From Methanocorpusculum petauri (GTDB lineage: Archaea > Halobacteriota > Methanomicrobia > Methanomicrobiales > Methanocorpusculaceae), in contig NZ_JAPTGB010000018.1 of the NCBI RefSeq assembly GCF_026891975.1, positions 1 through 48,108 of the forward strand: DNA of 48,108 nt, given 5' to 3'. The notes under the pieces were generated by a model. The model made no database searches. It saw nothing but the letters and a program-made list of their open reading frames with translations, and was not told the DNA's origin. Of the stretch, positions 17,509 to 25,529 are shown in pieces. The position numbers and the translations under genes are program-made. Numbering within the stretch: the stretch's first letter is position 1; every line of letters starts with the position of its first letter.

Positions 17509-18456
17509 ATGTATACCGGTATTGACCTTCTTTTGTACCTGCAGGCCTATCGCCTGTCGGCTCCTGAAATAATTGATAATTTTTTCCATCTCATCTCCCA
17601 TCCGTTTTTAACCGGCCTTTTGCCTGTTCTGGTGATGGCCGTTATTTACTGGTGTTATGATAAACGTGCCGGGACCTACATGGCATTCAGTATTTTTTCC
17701 ATTGATATATGTTCTCATTTTCTGAAACTGTTGCTCTACGTGCCCCGTCCCTGGATACTTCAGCCTGCGATTCACCCTACCGCTGAGGCAGTTTCCGGAG
17801 CCGGCGGATTTTCCTGCCCAAGTGGTCATACCACATCGGCTGCAGCTTTTTTTGGTTCGCTTGCAGTAGTATTTCGCAAACCTGTTTTTGTTCCTGTTCT
17901 CTGTATACTGGCTATTGTCTTAATCGGATTTTCCCGAATGTATCTCGGGGTTCATACTCCGGTTGATGTACTTCTGGGTCTGGCTCTTGCCGGCTTTTTT
18001 CTCTGGCTCAACTGGCATCTGTTGAAATGTATTGATCGAAACCCGCAAATGGACTGGGTTGTCACTTTAATCAGTATGGCCATAATTCTCCTTCTTGTTG
18101 CCTGTGTTTTGTTCCGTCCATATCCGGCAATCGAAGGTGTAGGACCGGAGGTTGTGGCTCATGCATTTAACGCATTTTTTCTTCCCATTGGGTGGTTCTG
18201 CGGTTTTCTGTTTGGTTGGCTGGTAGAGCGGAGAAAAATTCATTTTACGATTCCTTTAAAAACAGCTCCGCGGATACTCAGGGGTTTTGGAGGACTCTTA
18301 TTTTTACTGGTGCTGCAAACGGGTTTTTCTGCATGCTTCCCTCCCCTCCTTGGTATAGAGATTGGACAGTTTTTGTCCGGCATCCTCCTCGGGCTGTTCA
18401 TTTCTGCAGGATATCCGTGGCTCCTCTGTTTTGTTCGGAAAAAACGGATTGATTAA
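17509..18456 (+). CDS. PAP2-family membrane phosphatase
   Basis: 315 aa with about eight membrane segments. The three-part PAP2 active site is intact: KLLLYVPRP near residue 76, PSGHTTSAAA near 104 and SRMYLGVHTPVD near 144. This superfamily includes undecaprenyl-diphosphatases and phosphatidate phosphatases. In an archaeon the natural substrate may be a polyprenyl (dolichyl) diphosphate released by glycosylation, but that is inference. The C-terminal ~130 residues add extra membrane segments. TATATACT at 17485-17492 lies about 20 bases before the ATG and suggests a leaderless message. Base composition is more AT-rich than the neighbours. Confidence 0.85.
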   Translation: MYTGIDLLLYLQAYRLSAPEIIDNFFHLISHPFLTGLLPVLVMAVIYWCYDKRAGTYMAFSIFSIDICSHFLKLLLYVPRPWILQPAIHPTAEAVSGAGGFSCPSGHTTSAAAFFGSLAVVFRKPVFVPVLCILAIVLIGFSRMYLGVHTPVDVLLGLALAGFFLWLNWHLLKCIDRNPQMDWVVTLISMAIILLLVACVLFRPYPAIEGVGPEVVAHAFNAFFLPIGWFCGFLFGWLVERRKIHFTIPLKTAPRILRGFGGLLFLLVLQTGFSACFPPLLGIEIGQFLSGILLGLFISAGYPWLLCFVRKKRID

Positions 18457-18464
18457 TTTTTTTT
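18457..18464 (+). terminator. T8 run after the PAP2 gene
   Basis: Eight T residues directly follow the TAA stop of the PAP2 gene and precede the 3' end of the convergent tRNA-Val, the expected position for an archaeal terminator. Confidence 0.55.
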
Positions 18465-18476
18465 AAGAAAAACGAA

Positions 18477-18548
18477 TGGATCCGAGGAGATTCGAACTCC
18501 TGACCTTCGCCGTGTGAAGGCGACGTCATACCACTAGACCACGAATCC
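18477..18548 (-). tRNA. tRNA-Val (CAC)
   Basis: On the minus strand the acceptor GGATTCG pairs with CGGATCC (one G-T pair). The anticodon stem CGCC/GGCG encloses loop TTCACAC (anticodon CAC), and the T-arm has GGTCAGGAG then TTCGAATC. The discriminator is A and CCA is not encoded. It lies 22 bases downstream of tRNA-Gly on the same strand, probably in one transcript. Confidence 0.93.
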
Positions 18549-18570
18549 AAGAAAACCCACAAAAAGGGAG

Positions 18571-18641
18571 TGCACCGACCGGGATTCGAACCCGGGCTAT
18601 TGGCTTGGAAGGCCAAAGTCATACCTCTAGACCATCAGTGC
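18571..18641 (-). tRNA. tRNA-Gly (TCC)
   Basis: On the minus strand the acceptor GCACTGA pairs with TCGGTGC. The anticodon stem TTGGC/GCCAA encloses loop CTTCCAA (anticodon TCC). The T-arm is CCGGG-TTCGAAT-CCCGG, the discriminator is A and there is no encoded CCA. It is the first of a two-tRNA unit with tRNA-Val. Confidence 0.93.
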
Positions 18642-18712
18642 TTTTGCGTCACATATGTTTTGTTTTGAAGTAATTAAATCTGCCGGATTTTTCAGAACAA
18701 AAAAATGAGGGA

Positions 18713-19633
18713 TTAGTATCCCTGCATCTCCTGCTTGACCTTCTCCAGGTTTGCGATACGCTTCTCAAGGGTCGGGTGCGTGGAGATCAGTTCCATCACT
18801 GACTCACCGGATATTGCCGGGATGATGTAGAATGCATTGTTGGCGGAGACCTCGCGCTTCTTATCCGGAGGTACCGTATCCATTCTGCCGGAGATCTTTT
18901 TCAGCGCACGAATTAATGCATCCGGATCACGGGTGATGTAGGCACTGCCGCGATCTGCCGCAAACTCCCGGTACCGGGAGATGGCCATTGTAACGAGGGT
19001 TCCCACAATATACACGATGACAACCACGACCATTGCAACAATGAAGACAATAATTCCTCCACCGTTTTCGCTGTCACGGTTGCTGCTGAGGAGTGCCATG
19101 ATGAAGGCGTTGTTGATGATCATCGCTGCAACGGAAACCAGAAAACTGCCGATAGTCATCGTCAGCATATCGCGGTTCTTCACATGCGCAAGTTCATGGG
19201 CCAGAACTGCTTCCAGCTCCTCATCGGTGAGGATACCTCTGATTGCCTGAGTTACTGCCACAACCGCATGTTTCGGACTTCTACCGGTTGCAAATGCATT
19301 CGGTACCGGCGACGGCATGATTGCCACCCGCGGCATCGGGAGGCCTGCCTCGTCGGCGAGTTTTTTCACCATTGCATACAGTTTCGGCTCTTCGTCTTCC
19401 GATACAACCTTTGCTCTGGTTGACATCAGTACCAGTTTGTCCGAAAGGAAGTACTGGATCAACGCCATTACTGCTGCCATTCCGATTATCAGGTAGAGGT
19501 AGGAGGAACCGAACATGCCGGTACCTGCCAGCCACCACCCGATCACCGAGAAGAGTACGACGTAGATGAGGCCCATAACCAGCCACGCCACCATCTGACG
19601 GGCGAGGAGGCCGTAGTCACGCTTCCATATCAT
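18713..19633 (-). CDS. htpX: membrane zinc metalloprotease HtpX
   Basis: 306 aa. Two N-terminal membrane helices (about 13-38 and 43-62) are followed by the zinc site HELAH (146-150), then two more hydrophobic segments and the downstream EFAADRGSAY motif, whose Glu is the third zinc ligand. This is the HtpX/M48B layout. The enzyme degrades misfolded membrane proteins with its active site facing the cytoplasm. A short AT-rich promoter region (AATATTAATGTATA) lies directly upstream. The gene is monocistronic. Confidence 0.93.
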   Translation of the reverse strand: MIWKRDYGLLARQMVAWLVMGLIYVVLFSVIGWWLAGTGMFGSSYLYLIIGMAAVMALIQYFLSDKLVLMSTRAKVVSEDEEPKLYAMVKKLADEAGLPMPRVAIMPSPVPNAFATGRSPKHAVVAVTQAIRGILTDEELEAVLAHELAHVKNRDMLTMTIGSFLVSVAAMIINNAFIMALLSSNRDSENGGGIIVFIVAMVVVVIVYIVGTLVTMAISRYREFAADRGSAYITRDPDALIRALKKISGRMDTVPPDKKREVSANNAFYIIPAISGESVMELISTHPTLEKRIANLEKVKQEMQGY

Positions 19634-19713
19634 TGTAAATATTAATGTATACGCGGGAGATAATATGCTTCGTGTCCCGGATGTGGATATTCATATGTGT
19701 TATCGGCCCTGCA

Positions 19714-19968
19714 TCACTCTGAGCTGCGGATTTTATCGATCTCCTCTCTGAGGATCTCCCGAACAAGCTTTCGCATCTCCTCCTCATTCACAATACGTGA
19801 TGAGGATTTCTCAGCATTACAGTCACGGGATAATTTTTCCTGACAGGCACGGCGAATCCAGGCAACAGCACTGATTCCTGCCTCATCCGCTTTTACCTCA
19901 ATCTCCCTCCACAGGGATGCGGGCATTCGGACTGTTGTCTGAAAGTCTTTTTTTTCTTTGTGCATCAT
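19714..19968 (-). CDS. ribbon-helix-helix protein (Arc/CopG-like)
   Basis: 84 aa. Residues 7-40 match an RHH fold: strand DFQTTVRMP, helix LWREIEVKADEAG, then ISAVAWIRRACQEKL. A charged C-terminal helix (EEEMRKLVREILREEIDK) probably mediates dimer or partner contacts. Such proteins are DNA-binding repressors and are often antitoxins. Two ATGs are adjacent (19968 and 19965). An AAATTTATTT stretch at 19987-19996 may be the TATA element of a leaderless message. The neighbour on the other strand starts within 11-40 bases. Confidence 0.7.
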   Translation of the reverse strand: MMHKEKKDFQTTVRMPASLWREIEVKADEAGISAVAWIRRACQEKLSRDCNAEKSSSRIVNEEEMRKLVREILREEIDKIRSSE

Positions 19969-19978
19969 GTGATGTCTG

Positions 19979-20368
19979 TTGCAATCAAATTTATTTCAAA
20001 TGAGTTCAATGACATCAAAAAGACATCTTTATTATGTCACCAGCCCAAGAGTTCTTTGTGGCATCAATGCGATCAGTACATACGGCAGCACAGGGAATAC
20101 GGTTCTGGTCGGGACGTATCTTTTCGTCAGAAGCAGGTGCGGTGTGACCCCCTGTGTTCCGAACCTGAACCAGCAGGATTTCACGCTTCTTCTGGTTGAA
20201 CTTGACGCAGCAATTGAAATGGCTGATTACCTTCATGAAATTTATCAGCTCCTTGCGGAAGCAGAAATTTCTGATACGCAGGTCTGTTCCAGTATCCTGA
20301 GCAGTATTATTTTGCGTCTGGAACGTACAGCCGCACGAATTGACAGAAACAGGGTAATTGAAGAGTAA
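19979..20368 (+). CDS. unrecognised small protein, divergent from the RHH gene
   Basis: Up to 129 aa; in-frame ATGs at 19979, 20000 and 20009 make the start uncertain. From about residue 16 the composition is protein-like: a beta-rich Cys-containing part (SPRVLCGINAISTYG, RSRCGVTPCVPNL) followed by two amphipathic helices. I do not recognise the family. It is the only long frame in this stretch and faces away from the RHH gene across almost no intergenic space, so the RHH protein would be well placed to control both. It could be a toxin partner, but nothing in the sequence shows a toxin active site. Confidence 0.5.
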   Translation: MQSNLFQMSSMTSKRHLYYVTSPRVLCGINAISTYGSTGNTVLVGTYLFVRSRCGVTPCVPNLNQQDFTLLLVELDAAIEMADYLHEIYQLLAEAEISDTQVCSSILSSIILRLERTAARIDRNRVIEE

Positions 20369-20430
20369 GAGGTGCACCCCGCCGCAACAAGAAACCTAAA
20401 CATCTTTCTCGGACAATATTCTTGGTACAT

Positions 20431-21105
20431 ATGTCTGACGACTGCATCACCGAGTCCGGGGAAGAGATCATGACAGAGGAGCTGACCGATCTGGCGTTTG
20501 GGATGTTCACCATTTTCATGGAACAGCAGTTGGAAAAGGAGGAGACCTGTCTGTACCGCGAAGTTGAGGCAGGCACCGATCTGACCGCACGCTGCGAGAC
20601 ACTTCTCGCTGCATTCATCGAGGAGTATCCACCGCTTGCTCCCGCTCTTGCGATGCTTGGAACCGCTGTGGATATTGCCGGGCTGTATGCGGCAGGCGAA
20701 GGAATTATTCCGACGAAAACCACAAAATCCTACTGGATTCAGCAGGATCGCCCCGGTGCGGAAACAGGGGCAACAGGGGCAGAAGAAGCGGGAAAGTGGC
20801 TGATCTTTCTTCCACCTGAGGATATCGATGCCGCATGGCAGAAGGTGCGCAACGCAACCGTTGCCGGCACGCTTGGTATCGGTGCGAAGGTGAGCACGGC
20901 AAAGGAAAACGAGGACTCGCGCGACGACCGGAAAGTGATCTATGTTTTCACCGCCGACTGGTCGGATGAGGATGACGTCATGCGCGTGCGCGAAGAACTG
21001 AGAAATCTCGGGTTTGTGGATCGGATCGGCTACAAGCGCAACCTTGACACCTACGCGGGCGAGTACCGCGAAAAGGGAAAACGTGTGACCTACTACTCAG
21101 TCTAA
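20431..21105 (+). CDS. DUF1917 / Bles03-like protein with helical N-terminal domain
   Basis: 224 aa from the ATG at 20431, with another ATG at 20470. The N-terminal ~95 residues are acidic and helical. From about 118 (KWLIFLPPEDIDAAWQKV, GTLGIGAKVSTA, VIYVFTADWSDEDDVMRVRE, ending in YAGEY) it matches the Bles03/DUF1917 family, a compact fold once likened to phosphothreonine lyases and dsRNA-binding folds. No biochemical role is proven. The central 100-115 stretch is a Gly/Ala/Glu linker. It stands alone between short intergenic regions. Confidence 0.7.
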   Translation: MSDDCITESGEEIMTEELTDLAFGMFTIFMEQQLEKEETCLYREVEAGTDLTARCETLLAAFIEEYPPLAPALAMLGTAVDIAGLYAAGEGIIPTKTTKSYWIQQDRPGAETGATGAEEAGKWLIFLPPEDIDAAWQKVRNATVAGTLGIGAKVSTAKENEDSRDDRKVIYVFTADWSDEDDVMRVREELRNLGFVDRIGYKRNLDTYAGEYREKGKRVTYYSV

Positions 21106-21106
21106 C

Positions 21107-21113
21107 TTTTTTT
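21107..21113 (+). terminator. T7 run after the DUF1917 gene
   Basis: T7 at 21107-21113 follows the TAA stop by one base. A GC-rich hairpin (GGCGC..GCGCC, about 21142-21162) follows before the convergent L40e gene. Confidence 0.5.
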
Positions 21114-21193
21114 AAAAACTCTGAAAAAGAAAAAAATGTACGGCGCGGCAGTACCTGCGCCAGTATGCATAATGTGCGTGAGCTTTCGCTCGA

Positions 21194-21337
21194 TTATGCT
21201 TTGCGTTCCTTGTTCTTCGGGCGAAGAGACGTGGAACCGCACTTGCGGCAGGTGGTTGCGCGGATAGCGTTACGTGCGTTGCATTTCATGCAAACTTTCA
21301 CATTAAGAAGTCTTGCCTCTGCTTCTGGGAATCTCAT
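21194..21337 (-). CDS. rpl40e: 50S ribosomal protein L40e
   Basis: 47 aa from the ATG at 21337; the longer frame to 21403 lacks family similarity. It opens with [20 protein letters not shown], the archaeal L40e start, and has a C4 zinc ribbon (Cys16, 19, 30, 33) with a basic tail. It binds 23S rRNA in the large subunit. It is the last gene of the S24e-S27ae-Kae1/Bud32-RdgB-L40e block and starts 63 bases after rdgB, with its own AT-rich stretch upstream. Confidence 0.95.
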   Translation of the reverse strand: MRFPEAEARLLNVKVCMKCNARNAIRATTCRKCGSTSLRPKNKERKA

Positions 21338-21399
21338 GTATGAATAACCCCTATATTGAGTTCTATAATGTGGGTGCTGAGTGTTATTAACAATTACGC

Positions 21400-21942
21400 T
21401 CATCGGGAGGTGACATACCAGTCCCGGAACGCTGCAAGTGCACGGGCACGGTGCGAAAGATGGTTCTTCTCCTCCATCGACATCTCGGCAAGTGTCTTTT
21501 CACCCACGGCAAAAATAGGATCGTAGCCGAAGCCTTCCGTACCGCGTTCTGCGAACGTGATCGTTCCGTCAACCCGGCCGGAAAATACCCGGATACCGTT
21601 TGCATCCGCATAGGCGACCGCGGTTGCAAAATGTGCGTTTCGCATCTCTGTGCTTTCCATCAGCTGGAGCACACCAGCGTTGCCGATGGTGTCCTGTACA
21701 TATGCGGCAAACGGTCCGGGAAACCCAGACAGCGCATCGATGAACAGGCCTGTATCGTCCACGATTAACGGAACGCCAAGCGCCGCATATGCCTGCTCTG
21801 CTTTGGCGCGGGCGATCTCTTCCACAGAGTCTGCCTGCGGCTCAATACAGTCGAAGGCAATATGTGTCACCTCGGTAATGCCGGAGAAGAATGCGGCAAC
21901 TTCCTTGGCCTTGTTTTTGTTGCCGGTAACGACCGTGATCAC
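21400..21942 (-). CDS. rdgB: XTP/dITP diphosphatase (HAM1/RdgB family)
   Basis: 180 aa. It begins [16 protein letters not shown] and has the family motifs [29 protein letters not shown] and the closing [10 protein letters not shown]. It hydrolyses deaminated purine nucleotides (XTP, dITP, ITP) to monophosphates and keeps them out of DNA and RNA. The start is a GTG at 21942 that overlaps the upstream TGA stop as GTGA (21939-21942), so it is translated in a coupled way with Kae1-Bud32. Confidence 0.93.
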   Translation of the reverse strand: MITVVTGNKNKAKEVAAFFSGITEVTHIAFDCIEPQADSVEEIARAKAEQAYAALGVPLIVDDTGLFIDALSGFPGPFAAYVQDTIGNAGVLQLMESTEMRNAHFATAVAYADANGIRVFSGRVDGTITFAERGTEGFGYDPIFAVGEKTLAEMSMEEKNHLSHRARALAAFRDWYVTSR

Positions 21943-23516
21943 AGATATCTCCCCCGCAGTTCTATCTCCTGCTCGCGCCCGATCACTGCATCTGCTCCGG
22001 TAAACACTGATCGGTATCCGTCGCAGAAGGCCTGCTTCAGTGTTGCAGGCGAGGACGTCGTACTCTCCAGCGTCTGGAACAGCACATGCAGATCCACTCC
22101 GCGCGGTTCGATCTCATCCGTCATCTGTGCAAGACCAAAGTCCAGCAGGTACACGCGCCCGCCCTTCCAGATCATGTTTGAGGTGGTCAGATCGCCATGC
22201 ACGATACCTGCTTTGTGCAGTTTGCCGACGGATTTGCCTGCTTCATATGCATATTCATCGCCGATGATATACTTCAGCACATCACCGTCGAGTTTCTCCA
22301 TCACAATCGCGTTTCCGGTCACATCGCGGATGATTGGCACCGGCACACCACCGCGCCGTGCTGCCGCAATACACCGTGCTTCAGCGCGCGTGCGTTCCAC
22401 GATGAGATGTGCATCAAGTTCCGGCACGCGGTATCCTTTCGACAGTCGCGTTTTCACTGCATCTGTATCTGTAAGATCCACCGCAGCCTCCGCGCCGCGT
22501 TCCGTAATTTCCGATTGACCGGGAGCGAACAGTTCGCCCGCATCATTCCGCCAGGTCACCTCCACCTGATCCGACCGATAACCGGGGTTCACAAATGATT
22601 CCTCTATCGGAATCGTCGAACCAGCCTCCAGCATCACCTTGCCGGTGTAGGCAATCATCGCACCGTTGTCACCCATATACACGCGCGGCGGCGCCATGAA
22701 CTTCGCGCCGCGCTCCTCGCACATGATCCGAAGCATCTCCTGTAAACGGCTGTTTGCACCAACACCTCCGACCAAAATGACCTCATCCTTTCCGGTGTGG
22801 GCAAGTGCGCGCTCCGTCACCTCAACACACATCGCAAACGCCGTCTCCTGAAAGCTGCAGCAGACATCCTCCATTGACTCACCGCGTGCCGTTGCCTCCT
22901 TTGCCGCACTCATCAGACCGGAGAAGGCAAGGTCCATTCCCTTCACTGTGTAGGGAAGAGGAATGTAGGACCCTTTCTTTGCCATCTCCTCGATGATCGG
23001 CCCTCCCGGATGCGGGAGATCATGACTGCGGGCGAACTTGTCCAGCGCGTTGCCAAGACCGATGTCCAGTGTCTCGCCGAAGATGCGGTAGCGGCCGTTC
23101 AGGAAACCGAGCACCTGTGTGTTTGCGCCGGATGCATACAGCACGATAGGGTCGGTAAACTTCGTGTACCAGCGGCCGATCTCCACATGGGCCACGCAAT
23201 GATTCACACCGATCAGCGGCACGCCGTACTTCAGGGCAAGCGACCGCGCCGCGGTTGCAGCAGTCCGGAGAGAAGGACCAAGACCAGGTCCTATCGAAAA
23301 TGCCACACCGTCGATGTCATCGCCGGCTTCGGCAAGAACTTTCCCAATCACCTCTGCGGCAACCGCCGCATGGTGCTGGGCCGCCTCGCGCGGATGAATT
23401 CCTCCCTGCGGAGGCACATATGGTGAGGAATGCAGACAAACCAGATCCTCATCAAAAACAGCGGCACTGAAGTTCCATGCGGTTCCTTCAATGCCAAGAA
23501 CCCTTGTTTCGGGCAT
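21939..23516 (-). CDS. Kae1-Bud32 fusion: tRNA threonylcarbamoyladenosine synthase and kinase
   Basis: 525 aa. Residues 1-325 are Kae1/TsaD: GIEGTAWNFSAAV, metal-binding NHCVAHVEIGRW, YASGANTQVLGF and GGVGANSRLQEM. Residues from about 340 are the small kinase Bud32/PRPK: VERTRAEARC, catalytic HGDLTTSNMIW and DFG in LLDFGLA. As part of the KEOPS complex it makes N6-threonylcarbamoyladenosine at position 37 of ANN-decoding tRNAs, with Bud32 acting as an ATPase regulator. The fusion is usual in methanogens. It follows S27ae by 11 bases. Confidence 0.95.
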   Translation of the reverse strand: MPETRVLGIEGTAWNFSAAVFDEDLVCLHSSPYVPPQGGIHPREAAQHHAAVAAEVIGKVLAEAGDDIDGVAFSIGPGLGPSLRTAATAARSLALKYGVPLIGVNHCVAHVEIGRWYTKFTDPIVLYASGANTQVLGFLNGRYRIFGETLDIGLGNALDKFARSHDLPHPGGPIIEEMAKKGSYIPLPYTVKGMDLAFSGLMSAAKEATARGESMEDVCCSFQETAFAMCVEVTERALAHTGKDEVILVGGVGANSRLQEMLRIMCEERGAKFMAPPRVYMGDNGAMIAYTGKVMLEAGSTIPIEESFVNPGYRSDQVEVTWRNDAGELFAPGQSEITERGAEAAVDLTDTDAVKTRLSKGYRVPELDAHLIVERTRAEARCIAAARRGGVPVPIIRDVTGNAIVMEKLDGDVLKYIIGDEYAYEAGKSVGKLHKAGIVHGDLTTSNMIWKGGRVYLLDFGLAQMTDEIEPRGVDLHVLFQTLESTTSSPATLKQAFCDGYRSVFTGADAVIGREQEIELRGRYL

Positions 23517-23527
23517 AATAATGTATT

Positions 23528-23710
23528 TTATTGCTTAAACTCAGTATATCCACACTTTCCGCAGGAGAAGCGGTCCTTATGCTCGCCCATGAACACACCC
23601 GGGCCGCAGCGGGGACAGTGGCGGCGCGTGGTGGTTGCCTTTCCCTGTCCGTCAACGGAATAGAGCTCACTGCGCTTCTGTGACTCTTTTGCTGCCTTCT
23701 TTGCTGCCAT
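23528..23710 (-). CDS. rps27ae: 30S ribosomal protein S27ae
   Basis: 60 aa with a lysine-rich N-terminus and a C4 zinc ribbon (Cys32, 35, 50, 53; [14 protein letters not shown] and [10 protein letters not shown]). The archaeal S27ae sits in the small-subunit head. It starts 3 bases after the S24e stop, so the pair is one transcription unit. Confidence 0.95.
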   Translation of the reverse strand: MAAKKAAKESQKRSELYSVDGQGKATTTRRHCPRCGPGVFMGEHKDRFSCGKCGYTEFKQ

Positions 23711-23713
23711 GAT

Positions 23714-24007
23714 TTACTCCTCCTCAGCTGCTTTCGGCTGACCGCGGGAAATCAGGTACGCGCGTTCGGTTGCTTTCAGTGCTTCCGGAGAGTCGTAAAT
23801 GCGTGCAACACCGATAACTGCTCTTGCTCCGAACCGTCCCTTCAGCGGAGAGAGAATGAGGTTTTCTACCGGGGTATTCTGCATAGCTGCGATTTTTGCT
23901 CCGATATCTGCACGGGCAGGGGTTGCGCCGTCATACGTGGCGGTGAATGCAACCTCGTTACGGCTTAAAAGCTCGTTTCTGGTATTAGAGGTGATCTTAA
24001 TCTCCAT
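23714..24007 (-). CDS. rps24e: 30S ribosomal protein S24e
   Basis: 97 aa. It starts MEIKITSNTRNELLSRNEV and has the family motif VIGVARIYDSPEALKATE near the C-terminus. It is the first gene of the S24e-S27ae-Kae1/Bud32-rdgB unit, and a palindromic TATA region lies 25-40 bases upstream of the ATG. Confidence 0.95.
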   Translation of the reverse strand: MEIKITSNTRNELLSRNEVAFTATYDGATPARADIGAKIAAMQNTPVENLILSPLKGRFGARAVIGVARIYDSPEALKATERAYLISRGQPKAAEEE

Positions 24008-24031
24008 CGATATCCCACAAATATTGGAATG

Positions 24032-24048
24032 CAGTATATTTAATACTG
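24032..24048 (-). promoter_or_regulatory. TATA region of the S24e unit, within a palindrome
   Basis: CAGTAT and ATACTG are perfect inverted repeats around ATTTA (24032-24048). On the minus strand the centre reads TTAAATATAC and lies about 33 bases from the S24e ATG, the right distance for a TATA box with a short leader. The dyad could also be an operator. Confidence 0.5.
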
Positions 24049-24166
24049 GTGTCTTTCATCATTTTCTCTTCTCGTAAGACCCTCCGTTCCCTTCTACCTC
24101 GGGTGAAAACGGGGGAGTTCTACAGAAAGAAAAAAAATCTCGGATGAAACCCTGCTTCGTCGGTTT

Positions 24167-24221
24167 GAACCTGGATGATGAGTATGCGCGATCAACCGCA
24201 GGATTGGAAACGCACAGGTTC
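24167..24221. other. structured intergenic element, possible small RNA
   Basis: GAACCTG (24167-24173) and CAGGTTC (24215-24221) are perfect 7-base inverted repeats. Inside, TGCG (24185-24188) and CGCA (24211-24214) form a second nested stem. The first loop contains ATGATGA, a box C sequence, and CTGA (box D) falls at 24221-24224. A full box C/D guide layout with internal D'/C' is not evident, so the identity is open. The remainder of 24050-24237 shows no coding frame of note. Confidence 0.3.
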
Positions 24222-24237
24222 TGAATAAGAGTGCCGA

Positions 24238-24723
24238 TTAAACAGACTCAAAACAGGACAGCAGATCGTCGGCGCGCAAACGTAACTCCTGCGTCACCTC
24301 ACAGACCACGACGCCTTCATTCGGCTGACCGTAGAGAACCAGCGCACCGTCGGGCAGAAATCTGATCAGCGGAAGAACTGCCAGATCCTCCTCACCATCC
24401 ACCAGAATCATACAGGGCGTGGACATCACTGCTTCGTTAAGGACAGCAACAAGTTCATCCGTAATTGTACCCGCCGGATTTCTGACCCGCAGAATATGGT
24501 GCGAAATCTCCGGCATCGCGAGATACGGGGAGCGCATGGTAAATCCGTCGATAACGCCTACCGCAGGAATAATGCCGCGGGCAAGTGCCGAGTGGGTAAC
24601 AACATCTCCTACTGTGCAGACCATCCTGCCTGACAACTGCGCAGCAATATCAGAAAATTCTGGAAAAAGAGTACCGAAAGGCTGTTTGAACAGCCCTCTG
24701 TGTTCCGACGGGAGAACAAGCAT
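24238..24723 (-). CDS. dpcK: GTP-dependent dephospho-CoA kinase (DUF359/UPF0218)
   Basis: 161 aa of the archaeal DUF359 family, now known as a GTP-dependent dephospho-CoA kinase that completes coenzyme A synthesis. Supporting phrases are FGTLFPEF, VCTVGDVVTHSAL, VIDGFTMRSP, RVRNPAGTITDEL, LVDGEEDLAVLPL and VLYGQPNEGVVV, with conserved acidic residues. It overlaps the Spt4 gene by one base (TAATG at 24723), so it is the last gene of the aIF2-gamma to Spt4 unit. This neighbourhood with spt4 and rpoE' is common in euryarchaea. Confidence 0.9.
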   Translation of the reverse strand: MLVLPSEHRGLFKQPFGTLFPEFSDIAAQLSGRMVCTVGDVVTHSALARGIIPAVGVIDGFTMRSPYLAMPEISHHILRVRNPAGTITDELVAVLNEAVMSTPCMILVDGEEDLAVLPLIRFLPDGALVLYGQPNEGVVVCEVTQELRLRADDLLSCFESV

Positions 24724-24938
24724 TATCGAACCTTAAGAGCGTAGCGGCCGTTGTATTCGATGTTCATCTTCTTTGCAACATCCGAATGGCGGGAGTCAAT
24801 GATGACCAGATATCCGAACCACTCCGTTGTCAGGGCATTGCCCTGACACTCCGGACAGATCGTCTTGTCGGCTTCCAGCACCTTGTGGCAGGTACGGCAT
24901 GCCTGCAGCAGTTTCTTCTGGGTCCGTTTCGGCGCCAT
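24723..24938 (-). CDS. spt4: transcription elongation factor Spt4 (RpoE2)
   Basis: 71 aa with a zinc ribbon made of Cys14, 17, 28 and 31 (ACRTCHKVLEADKTICPEC) and the Spt4 core TEWFGYLVIIDSRHSDVAKKM. It pairs with Spt5 to keep RNA polymerase processive. It overlaps both neighbours by single bases, which indicates tight co-translation with RpoE' and DpcK. Confidence 0.95.
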   Translation of the reverse strand: MAPKRTQKKLLQACRTCHKVLEADKTICPECQGNALTTEWFGYLVIIDSRHSDVAKKMNIEYNGRYALKVR

Positions 24939-25510
24939 TACTTCCGCTCCTTCTCCGCCTTCTCGCGGTTACACTCATCCTCAAGCCAGGCAAGAGTTCC
25001 AAGACCCGGCTGGCGCATGGTCAGCCCGATCTTCGACTCACGGGGCTCACGCTCGTTCAGCGACAGAGCTACCACACGGGCGCGCACCGTATCGCCGACT
25101 GCGATCGTTCTGCCGGTGTCTTTGCAGACAAGGCGGGAGTTTTTCTCATCGTAATCGATGTACTCATCGGTGATCTGGCTCATGTGCAGCATTGCATCAA
25201 TAGGCCCGAGCGAGATGAACGCGCCGAAGCTCGTCGTCTCCACCACAATGCCTTCAATGACCTCCTGAAGGGACAGACGGAGTGAAACTGCTTCAAAATC
25301 CACATCATAATACACGCCGCCATCGCTGTAGATGATTTCACCGTCGCCGACACGGTCAACGCCCGTGACTGCAATGAAGATACCCATCTCCTTGTCAACG
25401 CTTCCCTCAAACTGCTCCTGCAGCACATCCAGAATGACGGTGTTCAGATCCTCCCCCATACGCTCCGGCGGGACTCTGACCTTATCGTTTAATTTCAGTT
25501 TATAATACAT
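24938..25510 (-). CDS. rpoE1: DNA-directed RNA polymerase subunit E' (Rpo7)
   Basis: 190 aa from the ATG at 25510, which gives the standard MYYKLKLNDKVRVPPERMG start; ten extra in-frame residues upstream are not conserved in the family. An N-terminal RNP-like domain is followed by an S1 RNA-binding domain (about 80-165; VETTSFGAFISLGPIDAM). With Rpo4 it forms the polymerase stalk that contacts initiation factor TFE and nascent RNA. The start lies 19 bases after the PIN-domain gene. Confidence 0.94.
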   Translation of the reverse strand: MYYKLKLNDKVRVPPERMGEDLNTVILDVLQEQFEGSVDKEMGIFIAVTGVDRVGDGEIIYSDGGVYYDVDFEAVSLRLSLQEVIEGIVVETTSFGAFISLGPIDAMLHMSQITDEYIDYDEKNSRLVCKDTGRTIAVGDTVRARVVALSLNEREPRESKIGLTMRQPGLGTLAWLEDECNREKAEKERK

Positions 25511-25529
25511 ATCCTTGCTCCTCGTCGAA

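Noticed and set aside
24167-24221. tRNA gene in the S24e-DpcK gap
   Set aside because: A GGTTCAAA-like T-loop sequence occurs on the minus strand but no matching T-stem, acceptor or anticodon arm can be drawn.
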